NCBI GenBank assembly: GCA_949987705.1
Contig: OX465283.1
Location: 89,347,313 to 89,411,312, forward strand
Source of the DNA: Thereva unica
Taxonomy: Eukaryota > Arthropoda > Insecta > Diptera > Therevidae
DNA length: 64,000 nt
Reading direction: 5' to 3'
Shown here in pieces: positions 43,598 to 54,770 of the stretch. Made by a program: the position numbers and the translations under genes. The first letter of the stretch is position 1. Each line of letters opens with the position of its first letter. The notes beneath the pieces were generated by a model. The model searched no databases, had not been told where the DNA came from, and saw only the letters and a list, made by a program, of their open reading frames with translations.

Positions 43598-44639
43598 TTA
43601 ACTTCCCAGTATAGGAAGTTATTGTAATCGGTCCGAAAATCGAAATCGAAAATTTCGACGTATTTTCATCTTTCAAGGTCCCAGGAGCATCTTAAGCAAA
43701 AAATTGGGAGGAAGTATGTGTGTGTGTGTGTGTATGTGCGTACGGATGTGGTCATTTTTTCCTGCACGATATCGCGCGAACCAAAACTGATATCGACTTC
43801 GTTGAGGTGTCGTTCGAAGCGTATTATCCGAAATATGATCTGAAAAGATTTTCATGAAATTCGGTCCAGCCGTTTTTTTGTTTAAGCGACGTAAGTGATT
43901 TTTGTACCTGCATCATATCGCCCGAACCACGAAAGATATTGACTTACTTGAGGTGCCGTTCGAAGCGTATTAACGACAATATAATCTGACAAGATTTTTA
44001 TAATATTCTGTCCAGCGGTTTTTTGGTTTAAATGACTTAAGTGATTTTTGTACCTGCACGATATCGCGCGAACTATAAAAGATGTCGACTTAGTTGACGT
44101 GCCGTTCGAAGAGTATTAACCAAAATATGATGTGAAGAGATTTTCATAAAATTCGGTCCAGCCGTTTTTTTTGTTTAAGCGGCGTAAGTGATTTTTGTAC
44201 CTGCACGATATCGCCCGAACCACGAAAGATATTGACTTACTTGAGGTGCCGTTCGAAGCGTAGTAACGACAATATAATCTGAAAAGATTTTTATAATATT
44301 AGGGCCAGCGGTTTTTGGTAAAATGACTTAAGTGATTTTTGTACCTGCACAATACCGCGCGAACTAAAAACTATATCGACTTCATTGAGGTGCCAAAAAA
44401 CATTAATACATCAATTTTATATATATTTTCGTCATCCTAATCTTGTAATTGAGCACATTTAGTTTGACATTTTAGCGAAAATATTGATAAACAATTGTGA
44501 CAAATTCTCGGTATTATAGATATATTCTATATTGCCTATTGTTCATTTATTATTAAAATATCCAATCATATATTCAACATCCATCATACTGGGTAGTTGA
44601 TCGTGTGGACCGAAAGGGTCGAACCCACATCCCAACTAG
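43598..44639 (+). mobile_element. DINE-like non-autonomous Helitron, copy B
   Basis: Starts TTAACTTCCCAGTATAGG with a CTTCC...GGAAG hairpin, then (GT)n at 43717-43735, several 146-bp units (CTGCACGATATCGCGCGAAC ...), an inverted start motif TACTGGGTAGTT, a GGGTCGAACCC hairpin and CATCCCAACTAG, followed by T. It is an inverted relative of 26494-27543, similar over its whole length. Confidence 0.78.
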
Positions 44640-45079
44640 TTTTTATTAATATAAAGTGTATTAAATTGTAAGTGTAAGTGTATATTGTAAAGTTAATTTT
44701 TTCGGCCGGTATTTCAGCGATCTATCCAACCAATCTATTACTAAAAGCGCTAAATGAAGTTTATGATCAAATACATCAAATCTTTGTAGTTTGCCACAAG
44801 ATTTACATACTCTTTTTAAAATTATATCTTTTTTATTTTGCTAGTTTTCTTAGCTATAAGGTAAACAAATTTTGTAGGCCAAAAAAGGACTTAAGAGCGA
44901 CTAATCAAATTTGACTACTCAAACAAAAGGTCATTAAATTGCACAGTTATTCTTGTTGAAACAATTTTATGATATGCAATCAATCTAAAAGAGGAAAGAT
45001 CAGCTTTAATAAAAAACAAACATTTTAGAAGGATTGGAAAGAAAAATTGATCGGAAATTGCTTTTTTATTGGTAAAAAT
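44640..45079. other. Non-coding stretch, no gene seen
   Basis: Nothing recognised. Confidence 0.4.
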
Positions 45080-45300
45080 CACTGACATATAGTAATGGAC
45101 TGCTGATTGACGATGCTGAATGGCACCATTTTTCTCCAGAAATAGAAATTTCTTCGAATTTAAGAGAAAATAAGTGATAAGATGTTTGTTATAATTAACG
45201 GAAATAAATTTCCATCACTCATTTTTATTTATTAGCAGTTTTTTCATTAAATAAATGTATTTATTCCAAAACCGTGACGGTTACTTCCCCTGTTTAACGA
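45080..45300 (-). repeat. Dispersed repeat, inverted uninterrupted copy of 34105-35205
   Basis: CAGTAGTAATGGACTGCTGATTGAC-type sequence (45091-45110) through AAATAAATTTCCATCACTCA (45203-45222) aligns with both halves of the split copy and lacks the LINE insertion. Confidence 0.8.
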
Positions 45301-46096
45301 ACTTTCCAAAATAGCTCAAGAGTGAGACAGAAGAACGAAAACTATACCTGTCTTTTTTTTTCTAATTATGTTTATATCGCTGACAGCGCTGACGTGACGA
45401 TTACAGTTCATTGGTATTTAACGTGGGAGCGAGGCAGGAATAGTTTTTGGTGCCATTTTTTTGTATGGGATTTTGCTCATTTAGCTCATTACTATATTAC
45501 TTTTTTCACTCTATTTTTTTATGTGAAACTCTTAGCTTAGATGTTAACTCCGCCGTCGCCTGGTCCCAAGTCCAGGGTGTGAAAGGAGGAGGGTGGTGGA
45601 CCTGCCAAATTGACCAGAATCTGGAGACCGAAGAAACTAGACAACAAACCACATTTTTTAAAGCGGCACCGACAGCAGCCTATCCGTTGCGGGGACGTCC
45701 CGCTTGGACCGCCAGCTGACGGATCAAAGTAGAAGAGTAGGTGTTACCCTTTATACTACCAGTCCGTTATGTAGATCATGTTATGGTGAAATGTCTAGAA
45801 GTAAGCTTAGCTCAAAGGAAAGTAAAAGGATATGATAATTTAAGGTTATGTTTTAGTGGTAGTTTACTTCGGAAGCTCGGACTATTCAGAATTTCCTTAT
45901 TTATCATATAAACGAGTCCGTATACATTGATTTTTTCGACTGTTCATATGCACACAGTTAACCGGTCCTTAGCTTTTAGTCTATAACTTAATTCTGATTT
46001 CTCTGCTTTAATTGTATGTGAGGAATTTTAAATAATACTTCACGGTTTCAGAATTTTTGGCCATAAAATATTCAAATTAGATGGTTAAAATGCATA
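45301..46096. other. Non-coding stretch, no gene assigned
   Basis: A GC-rich block at 45545-45720 reads SAVAWSQVQGVKGGGWWTCQ in one frame and could be an old LINE tail; not assigned. Confidence 0.3.
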
Positions 46097-46576
46097 TAGT
46101 CCAGTCAATTTAGACATCCGAGGGTACATAAATTCGCACCAAGCTGAAAATTGGTAGGATTGTTCAAAGCACCGTTATAAATGAAATCTAAAAAGTCCCC
46201 ATCGATCCGGCACCTGGAACCTGGATTTACTCGGGGTCAAAAGTCACAAAAACGGGTTTTTTGCGATTAAAGAGGCGATATCTCATGAAGGACAATTCGT
46301 ACGGGAAAATGTATAAGATCCTTTTTTGTAGGTAATCGCATAATCTACAAACTTTGTAAACACTATTTTATGATAAAAGTTACCGTTTTGCTGAAAATCG
46401 CAAAAAACCCGTTTTTGTGACCTTTGACCCCGAGTAAATCCAGGTTCCAGGTGCCGGATCGATGGGGACTTTTTAGATTTCATTTATAACGGTGTTTTGA
46501 ACAATCCTACCAATTTTCAGCTAGGTGCGAATTTATGTACCTTCATACCTATTTTTTGGTCTAATTTGACCGGACT
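46097..46576. repeat. Long near-perfect palindrome (MITE-like hairpin)
   Basis: Arms of about 150 bases (46120-46270 and 46390-46545) are almost exact inverted copies, e.g. CCGGCACCTGGAACCTGGAT / ATCCAGGTTCCAGGTGCCGG, around a loop of about 110 bases. Outer ends TAGTCCAGTCAATTTAGAC and, inverted, TAGTCCGGTCAAATTAGAC look like terminal repeats. Confidence 0.85.
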
Positions 46577-48904
46577 AATATGATTCTAAATAAAATGCTT
46601 TTACTTATTTTTGTATTTTCTATAAAACAAAAAAAGCATCATCCATAATATGAACTCCTTTTTCATATAGGTATACATAAGAGAGAGTCTGATTATGGTA
46701 AGTACAAGTAAAGGTAGTACCCGTTAAGCTTCCTGCTTGAAATCTCCACTTCTATAATATTTCCAACCATAAACTAATGAAAAAAACTGATGGATACAAA
46801 CATACAATTTTGTATACATACATATGTCACAAATTCCTTAGCTTAAATTTAACCTTACTGCAAAAATATTTAACACAGCGGAACTGGTCACTTTAATTTA
46901 AAATTTCTTTAAGTACAAAATTTATCAAAACTTTCACATAAATATTCAAAGAGAAAAATTAACCGCTCTTTAAGCGCCAACGGCCGATTGGAAATGTTAA
47001 TTTTATCGCACACTAGTTTGTACACCAAAACACTTAATGCAGCGACGGCACTTCTGATGTTATCCAGGACTTTTGTCAACTTTTTGTTTTAATTAAAAAA
47101 ACTGTGGTAAACTAACAATAAATGGTGATATCAAAAGGTGCAGCAAAAGGAATAAAGTGCGCAATTGCCGTAATACATGCCAATTTGAAACCAAAACAAA
47201 AATTACGCGACTATTACGCAAGAGTAAAAGTGAAATTGTTTGAATTAGCGGTGAAATGAAGTAACTGATCGCAATACACCGGGCAACAACGAACTGCTAA
47301 GTGAGTAGTCTTTCACCAAAAGCAAATAGACAAGAAACTTTTTCGTTAATCTTAACCAGCGATCGCTGATCTGCTTGCCTGCAAGCCGACTGTTACTAAA
47401 CTGAGTAGATGTAGACAAACCATTCTTAGAGCTAGATGCATCGGTTACCAGCGATAGTGATGACTGTAGTCGTCATTCCCTTCTCTTGCTTCAACTTGAA
47501 GCTTCGTGGATAGTTGATGGTAAACTTAGTGGCCTATCGCACCTGGCAGATAAAAAGCTTTTGGCCACTCTCTAGTCCAAACATTATTAAGCATATTTTG
47601 GTCTAGCTTCGCTTTCAGTGACTTCTATGTTAATCAACGGTAACAACGGTCAATGGAACCATGAATGCCAGGTAGGTTGTCTCCATTTCTTGAAATCTCC
47701 ATTCACCACCACCACAACAACCTGGAATAGCTGTATCCGAGCAAAGTCATTAACGAGCGAGATCCGTAAAACTGCGGAATGTGTGATGTCAAGCGGTTGC
47801 ACTGACCTTTTTCAAGATTCTTCAAGCGGGTATGTATTTCAGACTGAACTTTCAGCAAATTCAGCTAATATACTGCTGGCTCTTCGCTTATTACACTCTT
47901 TTAAATAGAACTGACTTGAACATCACTATAACATTAAACATACCTCAAAACGAAATTAAAACAATGATGCAAGTTACAGGAGAATAGAAAATCCTATTAA
48001 AACGATTTATTTTCCCAATGTGGAGCAAACAGGTCCGCTGAAAGATCTCGAAGTTATCAGCAGCATTTTTCCGATTGTATTCATTCATAAACTAAAAAAA
48101 TATTCTTCGTCACTTGACCATACCCTCTGTTGAACTCATCTTCAAATTTATGGAAAGTATTAATACAAAAGATTCCGAATTCAGTCCACTTGTTTTTACA
48201 CGTGGAAACGAGAATATCGAAATTATTTCTAATTTTTATGTGTTCGTATTAAAACCTAGGTGATTTCCAATTCTTACATTGAATCAATAATATCCAGCAA
48301 TAACAGCAGTCTCAAATATTTAAGAAATTTTTCATTGTTTCCTTTAGTGCTTCATCATATTAGCAACTACATATTTAGACAAAATCGTGTAATTCAAGTG
48401 AGTGTGGGTTTATGGAAAAAACGTTGGGTGCTGGTGCAAATGAATTTTCTGTTAAAGCTTGTCTGTAAATGTTGCAAAAGTTGAATATTTGGATGACCAT
48501 CAACCGCAACAACCCGGTTTAAAAATAAATTTAGCGCAACAAAATGTGCAAAAAATATATGCCGTTGTGTAGGACAAAGACGTACATAGAAACGATTACG
48601 ACGAACCTTGAATCAATTTCGCGACTATCGATAGAGGTATAATACGCTGGCCTTGCACTTGAATATTAAAGTAAAATGTTTTTTTAATTGGTGCTAAAAA
48701 CCTGCCCTACATTTTGAAGGTCGCTGAAAAAATAAATCGGCAAAATCAATGAAATTACCATTTCTTTCAATTTTTGGCTTTTGAAATGCGCTAATTTTTT
48801 TCTGTTTTTCAAAAATACATACATATTAAGACCAATTAGATGTTTGTATCTCGAGAAACTTGACCCAGCTTAAATTATGTTATAAGTTCAAGGATTTTTA
48901 TGTT
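46577..48904. other. Repeat-poor stretch, no firm gene
   Basis: Over 2 kb without recognised mobile elements; may be host intron or regulatory DNA. One weak exon candidate is listed at 47619-47671. Confidence 0.35.
47619..47671 (+). CDS. Weak candidate 5' coding exon
   Basis: A pyrimidine-rich acceptor (CTAGCTTCGCTTTCAG) precedes 53 bases ending in a good donor (CAG|GTAGGT). It contains an ATG (47627-47629) opening MLINGNNGQWNHECQ in phase 0 at the donor. No neighbouring exon is identified and the peptide is too short to classify; chance is quite possible. Confidence 0.2.
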
Positions 48905-49045
48905 AAATTTGGCCCAACCGGGATCCGGTCCTGGCAACTGTTTTCTCCACCGATCGCGACTCTGAGCCGATGTCATCCAGTTTGGCATCTATAAGCTTTA
49001 AGGGTCCTGCTCTACGCTGTATTCCACCGAGGGTTGTCTCTCCAC
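48905..49045 (-). pseudogene. RTE-like 3' tail fragment, copy 2
   Basis: Minus strand contains GATGACATCGGCTCAGAGTC, ...GGTGGAGAAAACAGTTGCC and AGGACCGGATCCCGGTTGG, the same C-terminal coding and tail sequence as 35275-35385 and 58850-58950. Confidence 0.7.
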
Positions 49046-49068
49046 CAGATTAGTTGATAGTTGACATG

Positions 49069-49499
49069 AGCCGTGTTTTTTTAATGAACTGGGTTTTGAA
49101 AGCTTTGAGTTCATTAAAAAACCACAAGGGAAATTTCATGTAGCGCCTATTTCGATGCCGATGAAAGACGAAATTAAACGGAAGTTAAGTGTTATTTTAT
49201 GCACGTTACACGAAATCCTCGCTAGAAAATAATAAATATGTTTCTAAAAAATCAATTATTTGTTATAAATTTGCTCTCATCCTTTTCTGTTGTTTTTATT
49301 TTTAAATTACGTCTTTCCGACACCCGAAAGTATGCAGCATGCCAACCCGCGAAAGTAAAGTATGCAGCATGCCAACCCCCGAAAGTAAGCAATATGCGAA
49401 TTAAGAAATTTCCCAAAACCTCGGTAGAAATCCCGATAAAACCTGGGTTTTGAGATTTGTATGGAGAAGACCTACATAGTTCATTAAAAAAACACGGCT
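49069..49499. mobile_element. 431-bp MITE with AGCCGTGTTTTTTTAATGAA ends
   Basis: The 22-base end AGCCGTGTTTTTTTAATGAA(CT) is exactly inverted at the right. ATG flanks both sides (49066-49068, 49500-49502). Inside, CCCGAAAGTATGCAGCATGC is tandemly repeated about 2.5 times (49320-49390). Confidence 0.85.
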
Positions 49500-49502
49500 A
49501 TG

Positions 49503-50495
49503 GTATACAGAAATAAGGTAATGTAAAAGAGACTGACAGCTTCTAATGTCATTTTGCTGATGACGTCACTGGGCGCCCAAAAGTGAATTTTATTCCAGTA
49601 AGGAAAATTTGTTGAGCAATTAATATTGAGAATTTAGTGTATTATTGAATTAATAAATACTTAATATTGAGAATTGAGTTTATTAGTGAATTAATAAGTG
49701 AACGTGGGTGGGTGTAATGTAAAAACAATATCAGAAAAAAACTAGTGGGATGTTGTGCCTAGAGACTAGCCACTAATTACGCTTTTTCATGGTATTCTTT
49801 CTGTTGAATAACACTTCAGATTGGATGACAATATATTAAGTGGAGATTGATCCGCACTCACTTGCAACCCGCCGGATCTGGGAATCGAGGCCAATAATTC
49901 GAATGTGTCAAATTGAAAAAAAAAGAGAACATCACACATGTAAACACTATAGAAAACGAATCTAAACATTTTTCTTTGGATTGGAGGAAAATCTAATGTG
50001 ATGCACTTTGCACAACAGAATTAGGTGTATTATTTTACTTAAACATACATGTCTTATTGTTAAAAATTCGGCTTACCGCACCCTAGTTTGGCCATGGAGA
50101 TTCATAAGTATCACACTGACCAACGCTATATATAATTAATCTTGAAAAGTTTTTGTTAAAGGCTTATGTAGGTTATAAGTTGTGAGACTGCGTAATCTAA
50201 AACTTAACAAAGTATTTAACAAACAACAATATAATCATCATAGCTTAAAAAAAAGGAAATCAAATGTAAACACTAAAATTCTTTGATTCTTCACCCACGT
50301 CGTGGTATATTTCTTTATTCAATATAAACAATAGTTTTTGAGCAGCAAATAAAAACTATATGCCATAATTTCGTTATCATCGGTTTTTGTTCTGGAAGCA
50401 AATTTAGAGACGTATTCATGTCAAAAACTTGTTTCATATGAAACAAAATCCCCGAAGGAAATTAAAAAAAATTATTATGACGAAAAAAAAAGCAC
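49503..50495. other. Non-coding stretch with a MITE end fragment
   Basis: A near-duplicate block (TTAATATTGAGAATTGAGTT type) occurs twice at 49620-49702. Bases 49836-49891 end in GGATCTGGGAATCGAGGCC and are the terminal 55 bases of the 28099-28403 MITE family. Otherwise nothing recognised. Confidence 0.5.
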
Positions 50496-50545
50496 CGCGA
50501 GCCGAAGGATCGAACTCGCAGCCCCACAGACGAGGGACTTTCCCT
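50496..50545. repeat. Helitron 3'-end-like hairpin remnant
   Basis: GAGCCGAAGGATCGAACTCG then CAGCCCCACAGACG resembles the 3' ends of the Helitron copies (ACCGAAAGGGTCGAACCC then CATCCCAACTAG) but lacks CTAG. It includes a GCGAG/CTCGC stem. I first considered a tRNA T-arm; the match to the Helitron ends is better. Confidence 0.4.
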
Positions 50546-50599
50546 AGCCCTTTATAGTCCCTGGAAATGGTACTTTAACATTGCGAAAATGCAGGACAA

Positions 50600-51092
50600 G
50601 GTTTTATTTTTGGGATGTGTAGGGGGGGGTCAGGGTGAGCTTAAGTTTGAGTTTTCGGGATTCTAACCCCCCCCCCCATTTGGCCGCCATCTTGGAAAAC
50701 GTATGCAAATGGTTTTTCCACTATATCTCCGAAACGGCACATCTTACCGGAAATTTGCAAGGACACTTTTTGTTTAGAATTAATCTACAATTTATTACTT
50801 AGAAATTTTGTGGTAAAATGAATAATTAAGAAGTTATAAGCCTTAGAACACAAAAATGAGTCACAATATTTTCTTTAAAGGCTCTTTTTTGTTGTTTAAA
50901 TACACTTCTGGTTGAAATTTCCAGACCATTTTCTCAGTTTTTGGTCTTTTGACCAAGAGCTACATTTTGAGATATTTGCCAAGTCTGTAGCTGCAGTACT
51001 TTCAGAGATGAAAGTAGGCTTCAGACGGACAGACGGACAGAGCCTCTGTATAAGCTTTTTTTTTTGAAAAAGCTAAAAACATGACTCAAAAA
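50600..51092. repeat. Dispersed repeat truncating the P-like element
   Basis: Poly-G (50623-50631) and poly-C (50668-50680) runs, GGCCGCCATCTTGG and CAGACGGACAGACGGACAG, similar in content to 900-1390. It ends directly at the first base of the THAP exon. Confidence 0.4.
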
Positions 51093-51390
51093 TAGTGAGA
51101 CATTTTCGGTTTCCAAAAGACGAAAATTTATGTCAAAAGTGGCTCAAGGTTTGTGGAAAAAATATTAAAAACATTAATAACTCCAGAATATGCTCTGATC
51201 ACTTCGTGGAGGAGGATTATAGTCTAAGAGATGTTCTATTACATTCCGACATATGTAAAAGAAGACTAAAGACAGACGCTGCTCCTAGCGAAAATCTGAT
51301 TTCTTCCAGCGAACCTTCCGCAAGGGAAGACAGGATGTGTAAGAGGACCCAAAAGAAAATTGTCCATGAAGCTATTGTAGAATATGAAGA
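51093..51390 (+). pseudogene. P-like transposase exon: THAP domain
   Basis: Reads HFRFPKDENLCQKWLKVCGK, SRICSDHFVEEDYSLRD and RLKTDAAPSENL: the second half of a C2CH THAP zinc finger (the C..H pair in ICSDHF, the FRFPK core and the terminal AVPTIF-like DAAPS). The first two cysteines, which should lie about 15-20 residues before, are missing because the 5' end is truncated. It ends EAIVEYE at a donor (AGA|GTAAGC) with a two-base overhang. Confidence 0.85.
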
Positions 51391-51440
51391 GTAAGCTTAT
51401 ACAAATGTTTTATATCGTGGTTAAATAGTTGCTTTTTTAG

Positions 51441-51535
51441 AATTCAAACCCTCTTGGCAGTAGATACTTCAAATAACAACAATAGTATGGCGAATGAAGA
51501 ATCCGTTAACACCCCAGGTGTTGCTACACAAAACG
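51441..51535 (+). pseudogene. P-like transposase exon, linker
   Basis: Acceptor GCTTTTTTAG|AATTC and donor ACG|GTAAAT. It joins the THAP exon in frame (completing a Glu codon) and reads IQTLLAVDTSNNNNSMANEE, a low-complexity linker as in P-type transposases between the THAP domain and the coil. Confidence 0.65.
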
Positions 51536-51603
51536 GTAAATATAACAATTTATAATGAATATTGTATTTATGTAGTTTGATACACTATATTACACACGAT
51601 TCA

Positions 51604-52958
51604 TCTTATATATTAATAGCCAAACAAAAAGTTTGTACACGCTAAGGCTTTTTTGTTCGTGGACCGATTTCGTTTAAATTTTCAGAAAATGTTCTTTTTA
51701 TGGCATAGTTTTGTAATAAGGAATTTCAACGAAATCGATTCACGAATAAAAAAGTTATAGCGATTTTAATTTTTCGGATTTTAAAAAGCCGTTGGAAAAT
51801 TTGAATTTTTTGTGAGCATCAATGTAGAGCTGAGTAGCCTACGATTGACACAAATGCCGTTTCAGTGAAGCGAATGAGAAACAGAGAAAAACAAGCGTTT
51901 GTGTGGATTTTTGGCGGCATAACTGACATAAAAAAACTCGGTCACTTTGTGCGTGCATTTTTTTATACTCTTTTGCGTATAGTATTTGAGTTGTATGGTA
52001 TTCGTTTTTTGGCGAATGCCTTTAGAAATTTTAATTAATTCATTTAAGTGTATTTTGAATGTTATTCTGCGTAATTTTTATTCGTTTTCGTATGGTTCTC
52101 GGAATCTGAGTTGTATTTTTGTCATTCCAAACAGTTAACTGCGAATTTTGAGTGCAATTTATCGGTGAGTACTTACGTTTTTTCCGCGTTTTCTTTTCAA
52201 AATGCCAAGACAACGACGGGGACACTCGAATGTCGATTTTAGATCGCTTCGCGAAAATTCTAGAAGTCGCGTTAGAAATTTACGTAGTGTTAATGAAATG
52301 AATGTTGCAAATAATGAATTGAATAGTGGTGTGAATGAAATGAATATTGATGCATTTCATAATGAAATGTTTGTTGATGGTGTTGCACCTTTAGAAATTT
52401 TGACTGATTCTTTTAAATGTGCTTTGAATGTTATTCCGGTTAATTTTGATTCGTTTTTGTGTGGTTCTTTTATTATGAGTTGTCATTTTTGTCGTGCCAA
52501 ACATTTTCTGACTGAAGTAACTTTACGTAATACTGAGGCATTTTCTTTGTGTCATAAAGGCAAAGTTAATCTACCTCCACTTTCTCAAAATTACTTTTTC
52601 AATAATTTTTTTGAAGGATTAACTTCGAATGAAAGTGGTATTAAAAATCGTTCTAAATTTTTTTTTGCAAATATTCGTTCGTATAATGCTGCCTTTGCAA
52701 TGATTAGCTCTGAGTGTAATTTGTCAAATGACACTGTAAATGTCATTTATCATTTTACCACATAGCCAAGCAAGACGTCATGGATGCGATTAAAAAAATC
52801 CTGGGAAATTTTAGATGCTCTGGAGCGACAATGGAAATGTTGCGAATAATTTTTTTTTAAATAAAAATATTTAAATTGAATTTAAAATCGAACAAATCGT
52901 GAATTTTATATATTTATTGTTTTTGTGACCGAATTTCGGTAACGGGCATCCCAACTAG
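51604..52958 (+). mobile_element. Truncated Helitron inserted in P-element intron
   Basis: Starts TCTTATATATTAATAGCC after an A and ends GGGCATCCCAACTAG before a T: TC...CTAG between A and T, the Helitron signature. A GACCGAATTTCGGT hairpin lies 14 bases before CTAG. The end CATCCCAACTAG is shared with the DINE-like copies at 26.5 and 44.6 kb, and near the start TGGACCGATTTCG resembles their tandem-repeat core. It encodes only the N-terminal part of a Rep/helicase protein. 1355 bp. Confidence 0.82.
52202..52765 (+). pseudogene. Helitron Rep/helicase N-terminal domain, truncated
   Basis: The 187 codons begin MPRQRRGHSNVDFRSLREN and contain CHFCRAKHFLTEVTLRNTEA, FSLCHKGKVNLPPLSQNYFF and FFANIRSYNAAFAMISSECN, the helitron-like N-terminal region with its Cys pattern (CxxC...C). 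The replication initiator HUH and PIF1 helicase parts are absent; the frame ends before them. It is thus a non-autonomous derivative that kept the first coding segment. Confidence 0.85.
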
Positions 52959-52999
52959 TTATTATTATTGTAGTAACATATTGATTATTATTCTTGTAG

Positions 53000-53107
53000 G
53001 GGAGACTTGGAAACCTGTTTCATACACGAAATTGCAGTTTTGAAGAAGCGTTTAAGAAAACAAACGAATGAAAACATGGTATTAAAAGAGCAGCTACAGG
53101 GAATTAG
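53000..53107 (+). pseudogene. P-like transposase exon: coiled coil
   Basis: After an acceptor (TTCTTGTAG) the frame reads DLETCFIHEIAVLKKRLRKQ then TNENMVLKEQLQGIR, a leucine-zipper-like coil as in P transposases (dimerisation). It ends ATTAG|GTAAGA. The incoming phase is off by one base relative to the preceding exon, so the gene is already broken. Confidence 0.7.
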
Positions 53108-53120
53108 GTAAGAATATCAG

Positions 53121-54295
53121 AAGTCTATTTACAGAAGCCCAGATTAAAAAAATTAAAAATCCACAAAATAAAGTTAATTGATCTTCAGACGATATTGCAA
53201 ATGCAATGTCTTTCTACTCTGCTGGAGCAAAAAGCTATCGGCTTCTACGATCACGGAGACATCCTTTGCTGATGACCACAGGAATATTAAAGTGCGTTTT
53301 AAATCTGATTAAAACTTATAATTATAGCGAAAAAGAGCGAGTGTGTATTGAGTTTTGACGAGATGAAAGTTACAAGTAATTACAAATATGACCGGTCTGC
53401 CGATATTGTTTTAAAGCCTGCTAAATACGTCCAGGTTGCATTGATTCGGGGCTTGTACAAGAATTGGAAACAAGTCATATATTATAGTTTCGATTGTCCA
53501 ATGACTGCTATTATCAATGCACATATCATAAAATATTTAAAAAATATTAATTATAGTGTTGTTGCTATTGTGTGGATTTTTATATAAACGGTCAAAAAGT
53601 GTTTGCTTTTACGGACACTCCATACTTAATGTGAAGCTAGTGCGAAATCACTTTATAGATCAAGGGTTTACCATTGAAAATAAAAAAATTACCTCAAAAC
53701 CAATTGTAGAGTGACTGCAATTACAAGGAGAGTTAAATAAATGCCACAAAATTAGTGATACACATTTGGATGTGAAAAATGCCGCCCGCCAAAAAGTGTA
53801 TTTTGCCGTTCAACTTTTTTCGAACACAGTATCTCAAGGTCTTAAAAGAGCAATAAGTTTGGGTAGGATAAGTGATGTTCCAAACTCTTTAGAAACAAGC
53901 GAGTTTGTTAAACTAGTGAACGACTGGTTCGATATTTTTAATTCCTCCAATTTTGTGAAAGACTCGAGAAATCGAACTCAGGCTTTTCAATCCACCAATG
54001 AAAAACATCAGGGTATTTTAGCTTTAACCAACGAAAAAGTGGGTTTGTTAAGAGCTGGTAATAGGAGGACGCTTTTACCATTCCAAAAGGGTATTCTGCT
54101 CAATAATGCTTCTCTGACTGCATTATCGCAGTATTTACAAGAAACTTATAATAATAAGTATTAGCAAGAAGACTGCAACAGGATGACCTACAACGCCTTT
54201 TTGGAACTATTCGTTCTAAAGGCGGACTACATGATCAACCCGCAGGCTTAGAATTTAAATATAGATTAAGAATGTCTAGTTTAGGTAACTTTTAA
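53121..54295 (+). pseudogene. P-like transposase catalytic body, broken
   Basis: In order: EAQIKKIKNPQNKVN (stop) SSDDIANAMSFYSAGAKSYR; LSFDEMKVTSNYKYDRSADI with VLKPAKYVQVALIRGLYKNW and KQVIYYSFDCPMTA (RNase H-like core with the SFDEM Asp); KVFAFTDTPYL and KLVRNHFIDQGF; QKVYFAVQLFSNTVSQGLKR, ISDVPNSLETSEFVKLVNDW, LPFQKGILLNNASL; finally QRLFGTIRSKGGLHDQPAGL and EFKYRLR. These correspond along the length of Drosophila-type P transposases, including the GTP-binding insertion region. At least three frameshifts and two stops are present; the segment before KVFAFTD lacks the usual spacing. Confidence 0.88.
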
Positions 54296-54478
54296 GGAAT
54301 TCTAAAATTTCATTTCAATGTTGTGCCGTCTGTTTTATAGTAGCGTAGATGTAGTAAATACTTACTAACTCTGTTATTAGCAAAGTAATAATAATATTAA
54401 CAAACAGGTTATTATTTATATAGCGTAATACTAAATATAGTTTTTATATAAATATGTACATTAATTTTTATTATTAAT
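54296..54478. other. Junction between P-like relic and gypsy gag
   Basis: AT-rich; neither a P inverted repeat nor a gypsy LTR is recognisable here. Confidence 0.35.
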
Positions 54479-54770
54479 TTGCTTAAAGTCGTTCCGATCA
54501 CCCAGCAACTAACTTGCAACAGCAATGTACAACAGTGTACGGACATCTTCGATGATTTTCAGTTCACCGCACGTCCCACTTACAACCTCCAATTCGAAGC
54601 AGCAATAGCAGGTAGTTTCTGGACCGAGGAAGGAAAAGCACAGGCGCGGATTCAAGGGGGTGGTCACGGGGGTCATGACCCCCCCCCCAAAAGCTCGAAC
54701 TATGCAATAATAGTTGAGATGGGAGAAACCAAAAGCTGCTGATACGCTTCTGCTACTTGTCGAACATATT

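Larger units (their letters stand above)
51093..54295 (+). mobile_element. P-element/THAP9-type DNA transposon relic, hosting a Helitron
   Basis: A THAP DNA-binding domain, a leucine-rich coil, and an RNase H-like P transposase body appear in the right order on one strand, separated by introns with GT-AG ends. A Helitron (51604-52958) sits in the intron between the second and third visible exons. The 5' end is cut off by another repeat, and frameshifts and stops break the catalytic region. No terminal inverted repeats were found, so boundaries are those of recognisable coding sequence. Confidence 0.88.

Noticed and set aside
54296..54478. 5' LTR of the gypsy relic
   Set aside because: No similarity to sequence after integrase and no TG...CA pair; the element is truncated here.
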